A stretch of 64,000 nt of DNA, taken from NCBI GenBank assembly GCA_963707065.1, contig CAVPPJ010000018.1, positions 310,001-374,000 on the forward strand, read 5' to 3'. The translations under genes were made by a program, and so were the position numbers. Positions 34,892 through 43,019 of this stretch are shown piece after piece (within the stretch, counting starts at the first letter, position 1; each line of letters starts with the position of its first letter). The notes beneath the pieces were generated by a model, which saw nothing but the letters and a program-made list of their open reading frames with translations, did no database searches and was not told the origin of the DNA. The DNA is from Palsa-506 sp963707065. Its GTDB lineage: Bacteria > Actinomycetota > Actinomycetes > Streptosporangiales > Streptosporangiaceae.

Positions 34892-36694
34892 GTGCGCAAG
34901 GTCCTGATCGCCAACCGCGGCGAGATCGCGGTCCGCGTGCTGCGAGCGTGCCGGGACGCGGGGCTGGCCAGCGTGGCCGTTTACGCCGACCAGGATCTCG
35001 ACGCGCTGCACGTGACGATGGCCGACGAGGCGTTCGCGCTCGGCGGCCAGAGCGCGGCGGAGAGCTACCTCGACATCGCCAGGATCCTCAAGGCGGCCGC
35101 CGACTCCGGCGCCGACGCCGTGCATCCCGGTTACGGCTTCCTGGCGGAGAATGCCGACTTCGCGCGGGCGGTCGCGGACGCGGGCCTGACCTGGATCGGG
35201 CCGCCGCCCGCCGCGATCGAGGCGCTGGGCGACAAGGTGGCGGCACGGCAGATCGCGAAGGCGGTCGGCGCGCCGCTGGCGGCTGGCACCGATGGCCCCG
35301 TTTCCGATGCTGAGGAGGCTGCCGCGTTCGCGGCCGAGCACGGGCTGCCGATCGCCATCAAGGCCGCCTTCGGCGGCGGCGGCCGCGGCCTGAAGGTGGC
35401 GCGGACTACCGAGGAGATCGGCGAGCAGTTCGAGTCCGCGGTACGTGAGGCGGTTGCCGCGTTCGGCCGCGGCGAGTGCTTCGTCGAGCGCTACCTGGAC
35501 CGGCCCAGGCACGTCGAGACGCAGTGCCTGGCCGACAGCCACGGGAACGTCGTGGTCGTATCGACCAGGGACTGCTCGCTGCAGCGCCGGCACCAGAAGC
35601 TGGTCGAGGAGGCGCCGGCGCCGTTCCTTACCGGCGAGCAGGAACGGCTGCTGCGGGAATCCTCCAAGGCGATCCTGCGCAAGGCAGGCTACGTCGGGGC
35701 CGGCACCTGCGAGTTCCTGGTTGCCCGGGACGGCACGGTGTCATTCCTTGAGGTGAACACCCGGCTCCAGGTAGAGCACCCGGTCACCGAGGAAGTGAGC
35801 GGGATCGACCTGGTCCGGGAGATGTTCCGCATCGCCGATGGCGAGGAACTTGGCTACGACGACCCTGAGCTGCGCGGGCACTCGATCGAGTTCCGGATCA
35901 ACGCCGAGGACCCCGGGCGGAATTTCCTGCCCGCGCCGGGCACGATCTCGGCGTGGCGCCCGCCGTCCGGTCCCGGTGTCCGGCTCGATGCCGGCTACGG
36001 CCCCGGGATGACGGTCCCGCAGGCGTTCGACTCGCTGATCGCCAAGCTGATCGTGACCGGTGCCAGCCGCGCCGAGGCGCTGCAGCGGTCCCGCCGCGCG
36101 CTGGCCGAGTTCGAGATCGGCGGCATGCCCACGGTACTGCCGTTCCACCGGGCGGTGGTCAGCGATCCCGCCTTCACCGCGGAGCCCTTCACGGTGCACA
36201 CCCGGTGGATCGAGACCGAGTTCGCCGGGGAGCTTTCGCCGCAGCAGGCGGCGGACGCGGACGACGATGCCGGGCAGCCCGCCGCGCGCGAGCGGATCAC
36301 GGTCGAGGTCGGCGGCAGGCGGCTGGAGGTAGTCATCCCGGCGGGGATCGGCGGGGGCATGGCCGGCCGGGCTGGCGGCACCGGGCGGCCCGGCCCGGCT
36401 GCCGGGGCTGGCCGCCCGGCCCGGGGGCGGGGCCGCCGCGGCCGCGGGGCGGGTAGCGGCGGTGGCGGAAATGCCGGTGACGACGCGCTGGTCAGCCCGA
36501 TGCAGGGCACGATCGTCAAGATCGTCGCGGCCGATGGCCAGCAGGTGTCGGCCGGGGACACGGTCGTCGTGCTTGAGGCGATGAAGATGGAGCAGCCGCT
36601 GACCGCGCACAAGGACGGCACGGTCGGCGAGCTGGCCGTTCAGGTCGGCCAGACGGTCTCGGCCGGCGCGGTCATCTGCCAGCTCCGGGACTAA
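34892..36694 (+). CDS. accA: acyl-CoA carboxylase alpha subunit (biotin carboxylase-BCCP fusion)
   Basis: 600 residues. Biotin carboxylase domain (1-~450): RKVLIANRGEIAVRVLRACR, YGFLAENADFA, ATP lysine and Gly-rich loop IAIKAAFGGGGRGLKV, ECFVERYLDRPRHVE, FLEVNTRLQVEHPVTE and EFRINAEDPGRNFLPAPG. After a Gly/Arg-rich linker the BCCP domain carries the biotinyl lysine (~565) in EAMKMEQPL. GTG start with SD GAGAGGAG. The only alpha subunit in the window, so it can serve both beta subunits. Biotinylated by BirA, encoded divergently at 31 kb. Confidence 0.94.
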   Translation: MRKVLIANRGEIAVRVLRACRDAGLASVAVYADQDLDALHVTMADEAFALGGQSAAESYLDIARILKAAADSGADAVHPGYGFLAENADFARAVADAGLTWIGPPPAAIEALGDKVAARQIAKAVGAPLAAGTDGPVSDAEEAAAFAAEHGLPIAIKAAFGGGGRGLKVARTTEEIGEQFESAVREAVAAFGRGECFVERYLDRPRHVETQCLADSHGNVVVVSTRDCSLQRRHQKLVEEAPAPFLTGEQERLLRESSKAILRKAGYVGAGTCEFLVARDGTVSFLEVNTRLQVEHPVTEEVSGIDLVREMFRIADGEELGYDDPELRGHSIEFRINAEDPGRNFLPAPGTISAWRPPSGPGVRLDAGYGPGMTVPQAFDSLIAKLIVTGASRAEALQRSRRALAEFEIGGMPTVLPFHRAVVSDPAFTAEPFTVHTRWIETEFAGELSPQQAADADDDAGQPAARERITVEVGGRRLEVVIPAGIGGGMAGRAGGTGRPGPAAGAGRPARGRGRRGRGAGSGGGGNAGDDALVSPMQGTIVKIVAADGQQVSAGDTVVVLEAMKMEQPLTAHKDGTVGELAVQVGQTVSAGAVICQLRD

Positions 36695-36698
36695 AGCC

Positions 36699-37055
36699 AT
36701 GACCCGGCTGGCCGGTGATCCCGGGGCCGCCAGATGGCTGCGGTTCGCTTTCGGCTTCCGGCTGCCGGCCGAGAACCGTGACTGGGTCAGGCACGAGCTG
36801 ACCGACGCGGGCTGGCGGGGCCGGACGGTACTGCGTCATCTCGCCGTTATCATCCCGGTCTGCGTGATCGTCGAGATACTGCTCGCCGCGCTGGTGCCCG
36901 CGCCCGGCTGGCTCGGCCTGACGATGGTGGCGCTCATCCTGTGCGGCAGCATCTTCACGGTGGCCGCGTACGCGGATGACATCCGGGCATCCCGGCTCCG
37001 CCAGCACGGCCTGGATGTCCCCGACGACCCCGACCTGGGCCACCCGGCCCACTGA
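36699..37055 (+). CDS. DUF5313-family small membrane protein
   Basis: 118 residues. N-terminal WLRFAFGFRLPAENRDWVRHEL is the DUF5313 pattern known from actinobacteria. Two hydrophobic helices follow (LRHLAVIIPVCVIVEILLAALV; LTMVALILCGSIFTVAAYA). Function unknown. It begins 4 bp after the accA stop, so it is very probably co-transcribed and coupled. Confidence 0.78.
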   Translation: MTRLAGDPGAARWLRFAFGFRLPAENRDWVRHELTDAGWRGRTVLRHLAVIIPVCVIVEILLAALVPAPGWLGLTMVALILCGSIFTVAAYADDIRASRLRQHGLDVPDDPDLGHPAH

Positions 37056-37209
37056 GGCAGCTGGCCGGCAACCGCCGCGTGCTGGTGCCTGGGGCCTGAC
37101 CGCGCCACCCGCCTCCGCAGGCTGCTGAAGCCCATTTCGACCCTGCAGATGGCGTGATGCAGCCGGCGTGATGCGTTCCGCCTGGTGGTGCACCTGCCCG
37201 CAGGTGCCG

Positions 37210-38667
37210 CTAGACGTCCTCAGCGGGGCGCATGAGCTTACGGGCGGCTTCGGTGAGGCTTCCGGACAGCGACGGGTACACGGCGAACGTGTGGGCCATC
37301 TGGTCGACGGTCAGCAATTGCTCGACGGCCAGGGACACGGCCAGGATTAGCTCGCTCGCCCGCGGCGCGACGACCACGCCGCCCAGCACGATGCCGCTGC
37401 CGCGGCGGGCGAACAACTTGATGAAGCCGTCCCGGAAGCCCTGCATCTTCGCCCGGGCGTTGGTGGCCAGCGGCAGCTTGACGACCAGCGCGTCGGCCTG
37501 GCCGGCGTCCACCGCCTGATGGGTGATCCCGACGGTGGCGATCTCCGGTTCCGTGAAGATCGTCGCGGCGACGTGGCTGAGCCGCAGCGGCGCAACGGCC
37601 TCGCCGAGCGCGTGCCACATCGCGATCCGGCCCTGCATCGCCGCGACCGAGGCGAGCATCATGACGCCGGTGCAGTCACCCGCCGCGTAGACGCCCGGTG
37701 CCGATGTCCGGGATACCCGGTCCACCGGCACGAAGCCCCCGTCGTCCAGGGCGATGCCGGCCTGCTCCAAGCCGAGGCCGCTGGTGCCGGGAACCATCCC
37801 GACCGTGAGCAGGCAGTGCGAGCCGCGCACGGTCCTGCCGTCCGCCAGCAGCACGGACACGCCATCGGCCGTGCGCCTGACCTCCGCAGCCCGGGACCGG
37901 CCCAGCACGGTCATGCCGCGCCGCCGGAACACCTCCTCGACCACCACCGCCGCGTCCGCGTCCTCCTGTGGCAGCACCCGGTCACGCGAGGAAACCAGGG
38001 TGACCTGCGAGCCGAGTGCCTGGTACGCGCCGGCGAACTCGGCGCCGGTGACCCCGGACCCGACCACGATGAGCTCGCTGGGCAGCTCGCCGAGGTCGTA
38101 CAGCTGCCGGCAGGTCAGCAGGCGGTCGCCGTCAGGCACGGCGCCCGGCAGGACCCGCGGCTGCGCGCCGGTGGCGATCAGCAGGATGTCCGCGCTGATC
38201 TCCCGATCGCCGACGGTGACGGTCCGGGGGCCGGTCAGCCGGCCCGCCCCGGCGATCACCTCGATTCCCTCGGCGGCCAGCCGGCTAGCGACATCCGCGG
38301 ACTGCGCGGCGGCCAGTGCCCGGACCCTGGCATAGAGCCTGGGGGCGTCCACGGCGACCCGGCCCATCCCCGGCGCTGTCCCCCCGCTACCCGCCGCCGC
38401 GGAGCCTGGCCCCGCGGTACCTGCTCCGGCCGGCCCGGCCGCGTCGAGCCTGATGCCCAGCCCGGCCGATCCGTCCAGGGCAGCCATCAGGCCCGAGGTG
38501 GCAATCAGCGTCTTGGATGGCACGCAGTCGGTAAGCACGCACGCGCCGCCGAGGCCGTCCCGGTCCACCACCGTGACCTCGGCGCCCAGCTGAGCGGCGA
38601 CCAGGGCCGCCTCGTAACCTCCCGGGCCGCCGCCGACGATGACGATCTTCGCTCGCGGCTGGTTCAC
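37210..38667 (-). CDS. NAD(P)H-quinone dehydrogenase-like flavoprotein (LpdA group)
   Basis: 485 residues from GTG 38667. Class I pyridine nucleotide-disulphide reductase fold: FAD motif IVIVGGGPGGYEAALVA, NAD motif LIVVGSGVTGAEFAGAYQ, and VYAAGDCTGVMMLASVAAM. Both cysteines of a CxxxxC redox pair are present (GGACVLTDCVPSKTL). The C-terminal His-Glu dyad of true dihydrolipoamide dehydrogenases is missing, the site reading FAVYPSLSGSL. This fits the actinobacterial LpdA quinone reductases more than Lpd. An Ala/Gly-rich insert lies at ~100-125. Stands alone, divergent from the cyclotransferase gene. Confidence 0.85.
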   Translation of the reverse strand: MNQPRAKIVIVGGGPGGYEAALVAAQLGAEVTVVDRDGLGGACVLTDCVPSKTLIATSGLMAALDGSAGLGIRLDAAGPAGAGTAGPGSAAAGSGGTAPGMGRVAVDAPRLYARVRALAAAQSADVASRLAAEGIEVIAGAGRLTGPRTVTVGDREISADILLIATGAQPRVLPGAVPDGDRLLTCRQLYDLGELPSELIVVGSGVTGAEFAGAYQALGSQVTLVSSRDRVLPQEDADAAVVVEEVFRRRGMTVLGRSRAAEVRRTADGVSVLLADGRTVRGSHCLLTVGMVPGTSGLGLEQAGIALDDGGFVPVDRVSRTSAPGVYAAGDCTGVMMLASVAAMQGRIAMWHALGEAVAPLRLSHVAATIFTEPEIATVGITHQAVDAGQADALVVKLPLATNARAKMQGFRDGFIKLFARRGSGIVLGGVVVAPRASELILAVSLAVEQLLTVDQMAHTFAVYPSLSGSLTEAARKLMRPAEDV

Positions 38668-38783
38668 GCTGCCTAATTCTGTCTCATGCCGCACGCGGCC
38701 CCGTATCCGTCCCCGCGTTCGGCCGTGGCCAGCAGCCCGGACATGGCCACACGGAGCTGCCAGGACTCGTACGCTAATCGACC

Positions 38784-39236
38784 GTGGAGCTGTATGCCGC
38801 ATACGGCAGCAATATGAACCCAGCGCAGATGGCGGAGCGCTGCCCGCATTCGCCGCGGCACGGCACCGGCTGGCTGGAAGGCTGGCGGCTGACCTTCGGC
38901 GGCGAGGACCTCGGCTGGGAAGGCGCCCTGGCCACCCTCGTCGAGGATGACGCCGAGCGCGTCTTCGTGGTGCTCTACGAGATGTCCGACGGCGACGAGC
39001 AGGCTCTTGACCGCTGGGATGGCGCGACGATCGGCTACTACCGCAAATTCAGGGTGCGGGTGGCGACCCGCGACGGCGAGGCGCTGGCCTGGCTGTACGT
39101 GCTGAACGACTACGAGGGCGGGCTGCCGTCCGCCCGTTACCTCGGCATCATGGCCGACGCCGCGGAGGCCGCCGGCGCGCCGGCCGACTACGTCACGTGG
39201 CTGCGGACGAGGCCCTGCGTCTCCCTCGGCGGGTAA
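38784..39236 (+). CDS. gamma-glutamylcyclotransferase-fold protein
   Basis: 150 residues. Begins with the family hallmark YAAYGSNMNPAQMAERCP (phosphate-binding YGSN loop). FVVLYEMSDGDEQALDRWDG holds the catalytic acid region (Glu in YEMSDGDEQALD). The C-terminal part GLPSARYLGIMADAAEAAG matches bacterial homologues. It may release 5-oxoproline from gamma-glutamyl amines; the substrate is unknown. GTG start. Its 3' end overlaps the convergent transketolase gene by 49 bp. Confidence 0.87.
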   Translation: MELYAAYGSNMNPAQMAERCPHSPRHGTGWLEGWRLTFGGEDLGWEGALATLVEDDAERVFVVLYEMSDGDEQALDRWDGATIGYYRKFRVRVATRDGEALAWLYVLNDYEGGLPSARYLGIMADAAEAAGAPADYVTWLRTRPCVSLGG

Positions 39237-40153
39237 GCCGCCGGGAGAAATCCGCTGATCCGCGCCCGCAGCGAGGCCGCATCCAGGCCGTGCGCGGCCC
39301 GGTGCTCGGCCGGGCTGCCGTACCGGCGCAGCTCGTCGCGGCCCACGCCGAGCCCGAGAACCCGGTGCGGGATGTCCGACAGCGCCGCGGCCACGGCCGG
39401 CACCGACGTGCCCGCCAGGTAGGGCTCGACGAGCACCACGTCAGCGGCACCGAGCGTGGCGCGAAGCGCGACCGCGTCGAACGGGCGGATAGTAGCGGCG
39501 TACAGCACGGTGACGTCCATCCCGCGGGTTGCGCTGATCACCTCGTCGGCCAGCGGGCCGACGGCCACGACGGTGCCGCGGGCTCCTGACCGCAGCACCG
39601 TGAAGCCGTCCCCGGTGGCCAGCGCCGCCGCGTTGGACTCCAGCGACAGCCGCAGGTACACCAGGCCGTCGGCGGCCGCGGCGGATCGCAGCAGCCGCGC
39701 TGCCTCGGCCGGGTGGCCGGGGACGTGCACGGTCCAGCCGGGCAGCGTGCCGAGGAGCGCCACGTCGCCAGGCGCCTGGTGGGTGCGGCCGTATCCAGGT
39801 TCGTCATAAGAGGCGCCCATGCTGACCAGGACGGCGCCGCCGCCCTGGTGGCCGAGGTCCAGCTTGATCTGCTCGAACGGCCGCTCGATGAGGAAGGACG
39901 CGAAGGAGTGCGCGATCGGCCGCATGCCCGCGAGCGCCAGCCCGCCGGCCACGCTGATCAGGAGCTGCTCCCGGATCCCCAGGTTGATCACCCGGCCGGG
40001 GTGCCGCCGCCGGGCGGGCTCGAACGCCTCGGCGGTGATGTCCGCCAGCACCACGGCCAGCCGCGGATCCTCATCGAGCAGGTCAGTCGTCACCCGGACG
40101 AAGCGCTCGCGCATGGTCTCGGCCGGCCGTGGCGCCGGGCTGCCGGCGGTCAT
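39188..40153 (-). CDS. transketolase C-terminal subunit
   Basis: 321 residues. Carries the pyrimidine-binding and C-terminal domains of a split transketolase: PGRVINLGIREQLLISVAGG holds the conserved TPP-activating Glu, followed by GASYDEPGYGRTHQAPGDVALL and VHVPGHPAEAARLL. Works with the N-terminal subunit encoded upstream; the genes overlap by ATGA. Split transketolases occur in secondary metabolism and in specialised sugar pathways, and this pair is separate from any obvious pentose-phosphate operon. Confidence 0.9.
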   Translation of the reverse strand: MTAGSPAPRPAETMRERFVRVTTDLLDEDPRLAVVLADITAEAFEPARRRHPGRVINLGIREQLLISVAGGLALAGMRPIAHSFASFLIERPFEQIKLDLGHQGGGAVLVSMGASYDEPGYGRTHQAPGDVALLGTLPGWTVHVPGHPAEAARLLRSAAAADGLVYLRLSLESNAAALATGDGFTVLRSGARGTVVAVGPLADEVISATRGMDVTVLYAATIRPFDAVALRATLGAADVVLVEPYLAGTSVPAVAAALSDIPHRVLGLGVGRDELRRYGSPAEHRAAHGLDAASLRARISGFLPAAYPPRETQGLVRSHVT

Positions 40154-40854
40154 CCGCCCGTCTTCCTGATCGCGGCGACGACGACACGCGGCTGGCCCGG
40201 GTGCGGCGCGGTGAGTGCCTGCTCCAGCGCGGCGTGATCTCGGCCGTCGGCCCGCGCGGCCGACCACCCCTCAAGGCCGAACCGCTTCTCGATGCCGCCC
40301 GGCCAGCCATGCGTGGCCGAGGCATTGTCCACGACGACCGCGGTCAGCTGGCCCAGGCCGGCCCGTCCGGCGAACGCGATCGCCTCGTGATTGGAACCCT
40401 CATCGAGCTCGCCGTCACCGACGAGGACGAAGACCCGCGGGCTGGTCAGCCCCGCGGCCCGCAGGCCGAGTGCGGTGCCGACGGCCAGCGGCAGCCCGTG
40501 GCCGAGCGAACCGCTGGAGATCTCGGCGGCGGGCAGGACGTTGCGGTCCGGATGCCAGCCGAGCGGCGAGCTGAACCCGCCATAGCCGGGCAGCTCGCCG
40601 ACGCCGATGAAGCCCTTGGCGGCGAGCACGGCATAGTACGCCATCGGCCCGTGCCCCTTGGACAGGTAAAACCGGTCTCTCGACGCAGAGCCGAGCGTCT
40701 CCGGCCGGACCCGCAGCACCCGGTCGTAGAGGACCCAGAGCACGTCGAGAGTGGACGCCGCGGCGTGGTCGTGCTTCTCGTCTCCGGCCATCAGCGACAT
40801 CAGGCCAGGCAGGTCCTCAAAGCGGTAGCGATCGCTTGCTGTCATTACTTGCAT
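40150..40854 (-). CDS. transketolase N-terminal subunit
   Basis: About 234 residues. Thiamine-pyrophosphate-binding half: FYLSKGHGPMAYYAVLAAKG, GSLGHGLPLAVGTALGLR and the TPP motif VFVLVGDGELDEGSNHEAIA. Starts possible at GTG 40860, ATG 40854 or ATG 40845. No SD is visible, and the upstream promoter-like element places transcription start at about 40855, so a leaderless message from ATG 40854 is preferred. Overlaps the C-terminal subunit gene by 4 bp. Confidence 0.9.
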   Translation of the reverse strand: MQVMTASDRYRFEDLPGLMSLMAGDEKHDHAAASTLDVLWVLYDRVLRVRPETLGSASRDRFYLSKGHGPMAYYAVLAAKGFIGVGELPGYGGFSSPLGWHPDRNVLPAAEISSGSLGHGLPLAVGTALGLRAAGLTSPRVFVLVGDGELDEGSNHEAIAFAGRAGLGQLTAVVVDNASATHGWPGGIEKRFGLEGWSAARADGRDHAALEQALTAPHPGQPRVVVAAIRKTGG

Positions 40855-40861
40855 GGCCACA

Positions 40862-40892
40862 AGAGTGCATGCTCAAGTTGACTTGAAGTCAA
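40862..40892 (-). promoter_or_regulatory. MerR/SoxR-type promoter with 19 bp spacer
   Basis: Minus strand: -35 TTGACT (40887-40892), a 19 bp spacer TCAAGTCAACTTGAGCATG, then CACTCT (40862-40867). The spacer contains TCAAGTCAACTTGA, closely matching the SoxR-box core TCAAGTTAACTTGA, and the layout equals the over-long spacer that MerR-family activators correct. The -10 is poor (CACTCT), as expected for an activated promoter. A second, overlapping palindrome TTGACTT-G-AAGTCAA also exists. No merR/soxR gene is visible in the window. Confidence 0.55.
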
Positions 40893-41274
40893 GGCACGTA
40901 CCGGCGGATGACGAGCATGGCAGGCTAGTGCCGTGCCCGGCAGCGTTAGCCTCGTGAGATAGTTTCTGCCGGAAGTGGAGCGTCGCGCCTGCCGATTCGG
41001 AGCACGTGGGCTGCTGGCTGGTTAGTTGTGGCGCGGGCGGCCAGTCGGGTAGCCCCGGCGCGTTGCCGCGCCGGGCCCCTAAGAACCGTGCGTGCCACTT
41101 GTCGCGGCCACGGCTCAAGCGGACCGCTGGCGGAGGGTGTCTTCCTCGAACCGGATGAGGTAGCGGCGCCCAAGCGATGCGGCGTGCTCGGAGTTCATGC
41201 CGGCGGTGATGTCAGCCATGGCGCGGCCTTCCGTGTTTCGCTTTCCGAATGGATGGCGGGACCTGGGTCCGGTG
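40893..41274. other. intergenic region, no gene seen
   Basis: Between the transketolase promoter and the DUF2252 stop. It contains a hairpin with arms CCCGGCGCG / CGCGCCGGG around TTGC at 41054-41075, possibly a terminator for DUF2252 transcription. No coding frame with convincing composition was found. Confidence 0.4.
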
Positions 41275-42727
41275 TTAGATCTCGGTGGTGGCTTCGGCTC
41301 TGCCGTCTTTGACGGCGGCCTGGAGGGCGGCGTAGTCGCGTTCGTTCTGGTCGGCGTAGGTTTCGGCGAAGTCGGCGATCGCCTGGTCGAATGCACCGGA
41401 GCCGCCGAGGTAGGCGGCCAGCGCGATGCGGTCGCCGGCGCGGGCGTGCGCCCGGGCCAGGGTCCAGCCGCACAGCCGGGCGTAGACGGTCATGCCGGAG
41501 GGGATCATCGCCTCGATCGGGGCGGAGAATTTCCAGTCCTTCAGCTGACGGACATAGAAGTCGCGGTCCACCTTGTCGGGGCCGGGGACGTGGGTCCAGC
41601 CGAGGAAGATGTCGCTTTCGGCTTGCATGAGGTGCTGCCCGGCGACGACGCGCTCGCCCTGGTTGGTGTACTGGCTGCGCCCGCAGTACTCGGCCAGGAC
41701 CGACGGCTGGGCCTCCTTGGCCTGCAAGAACAACGGCTCGACTCCGTCTCCGCTGTCCATCAGCACGATCCAGGCGCGGGTGCCGACGCTGCCGACCCCG
41801 ACCACTTTGCGGGCTACCTGGACCAGCGTGAACTGCTCCAGCAGGTGCCGCCGGTCGGACTGCAGGGTCCGCCGGTACTTGCCCAGCACGCCGCGGATCT
41901 GCTCGTAAATGGCGTCGGCCTGCACGTCCGCGAAGACCTCCTCGACCGGGACGATCGTCGGAGGCATGCTGATGATCCGCCGCCGCCCGTCGGTCATGGT
42001 GGTGAGCTTGCTCAGCGCCTTGGTGCTGTCCTTGGTGTGGGCCTTGGCCAGCAGCGCCTCGGCGGCCTTGAGCCTTTTCGTCTTCATCTGGGATCTGAAG
42101 TCGCCGATGGCCTGCTCGATGTCCAGGTGCGCATACCAGACCTCCAGGAACGGCTGCTCGGCGAACCCTCGCATCGCCGTGCGATAGCCCTCGGCCGCCG
42201 CCAGGATGATCTTGCGGCGGGCCTTGGCGGTGAACCCGTTGTCCCGCCCCGCCACCGCCAGGCTCGCGGCGAGCCGCTTGACGTCCCACTCGAACGGGCC
42301 GGGCAGGGTCTCGTCGAAGTCGTTGACGTCGAAGACCAGGTTGCCGCTCCGGCGACGCGAACGCGCCGAAATTGGACAGGTGCGCATCCCCGCATAGCTG
42401 CACCCGCAGCCCCGAGGCGGGCGTGGTGGCCAGGTCGGCCGCCATCGGCAGCGCCGCCCCCCGGTAGAACGTGAACGCCGACACCAGCATCCGCCCGTGC
42501 CGGACCGGCACCAGCTCCGGCACCCGCGACTTCGCCTGCCCCAGCAGCAGCCCCACCGGATCCCGCGGCCCGGCCGGGGCGAACTCGGCATGCGACTCCA
42601 GCGGAGCCACCGCCCGGGCATCCTTCCCCCGGGCCACCCGGTCCGCGCGGCTCAGCTGCTCCACCGCCGCGGCCCGCGCTGAACCTTTACCGGATGCCCG
42701 CGCGGCGGGGCTCGCCTGACGCGCCAC
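41275..42727 (-). pseudogene. DUF2252-family protein, frame interrupted by +1 shift
   Basis: DUF2252 proteins (~450 aa) have a kinase/aminoglycoside-phosphotransferase-like fold; function unknown. The first part reads PVRHGRMLVSAFTFYRGAAL, LQLCGDAH-type VQLCGDAHLSNFGAF, then loses sense at ~42347. One extra base there (GAG CGG C AAC) moves to the frame NLVFDVNDFDETLPGPFEWD, which continues to VYARLCGWTLARAHARAGD and the stop at 41275. A second shift may lie near 42727: a strong SD (AAAGGA, 42754-42759) precedes ATG 42746 one frame off, giving MIVKTE. Removing the extra bases gives an intact protein of normal length. Confidence 0.8.
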
Positions 42728-42770
42728 CTTCAGTCTTCACAATCATGGCCATTCCTTTCGTCTGCTGGAA

Positions 42771-42879
42771 TCTCGCCGTCTGGCCCATGACGCCTCCGCT
42801 CGCCGCTCAGGGAACCATTCCACCTCGTGGCGGGGCGGGTGCCATCCACCTGATGGGATGAAAGACGGTCGTCACTCCC
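42771..42879 (-). promoter_or_regulatory. ~105 bp element, copy 1 (upstream of DUF2252)
   Basis: Read on the minus strand it contains GTCTTTCATCC, GGATGGCACCCGCCCCG and CACGAGGTGGAATGGT, and further down GCGGAGGCGTC and GGGCCAG. The same order of blocks occurs at 45301-45407 on the plus strand (about 85% identical over the first 70 bp). It ends ~25 bp before the probable DUF2252 start at 42746. Likely promoter/operator shared by the two genes flanking the LuxR regulator. Confidence 0.65.
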
Positions 42880-43019
42880 GGTTTGCCGGCCGGCCTTGTG
42901 CCAGTCATGCAGCGTTTGGAGTGGATTAACCCGGCCGGGCGCATTGCCGTGCATTGACCTGATCTGAGGCTTGGGCAGATCATGGAAGCGGCAGATCGTT
43001 TGGGGGGCGCCGTCGGATC

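Noticed and set aside
41195..42727. A single 510-aa gene from 42727 to 41195
   Set aside because: After ~42347 this frame is Arg/Pro/Gly shadow sequence, while the DUF2252 protein continues in the neighbouring frame.
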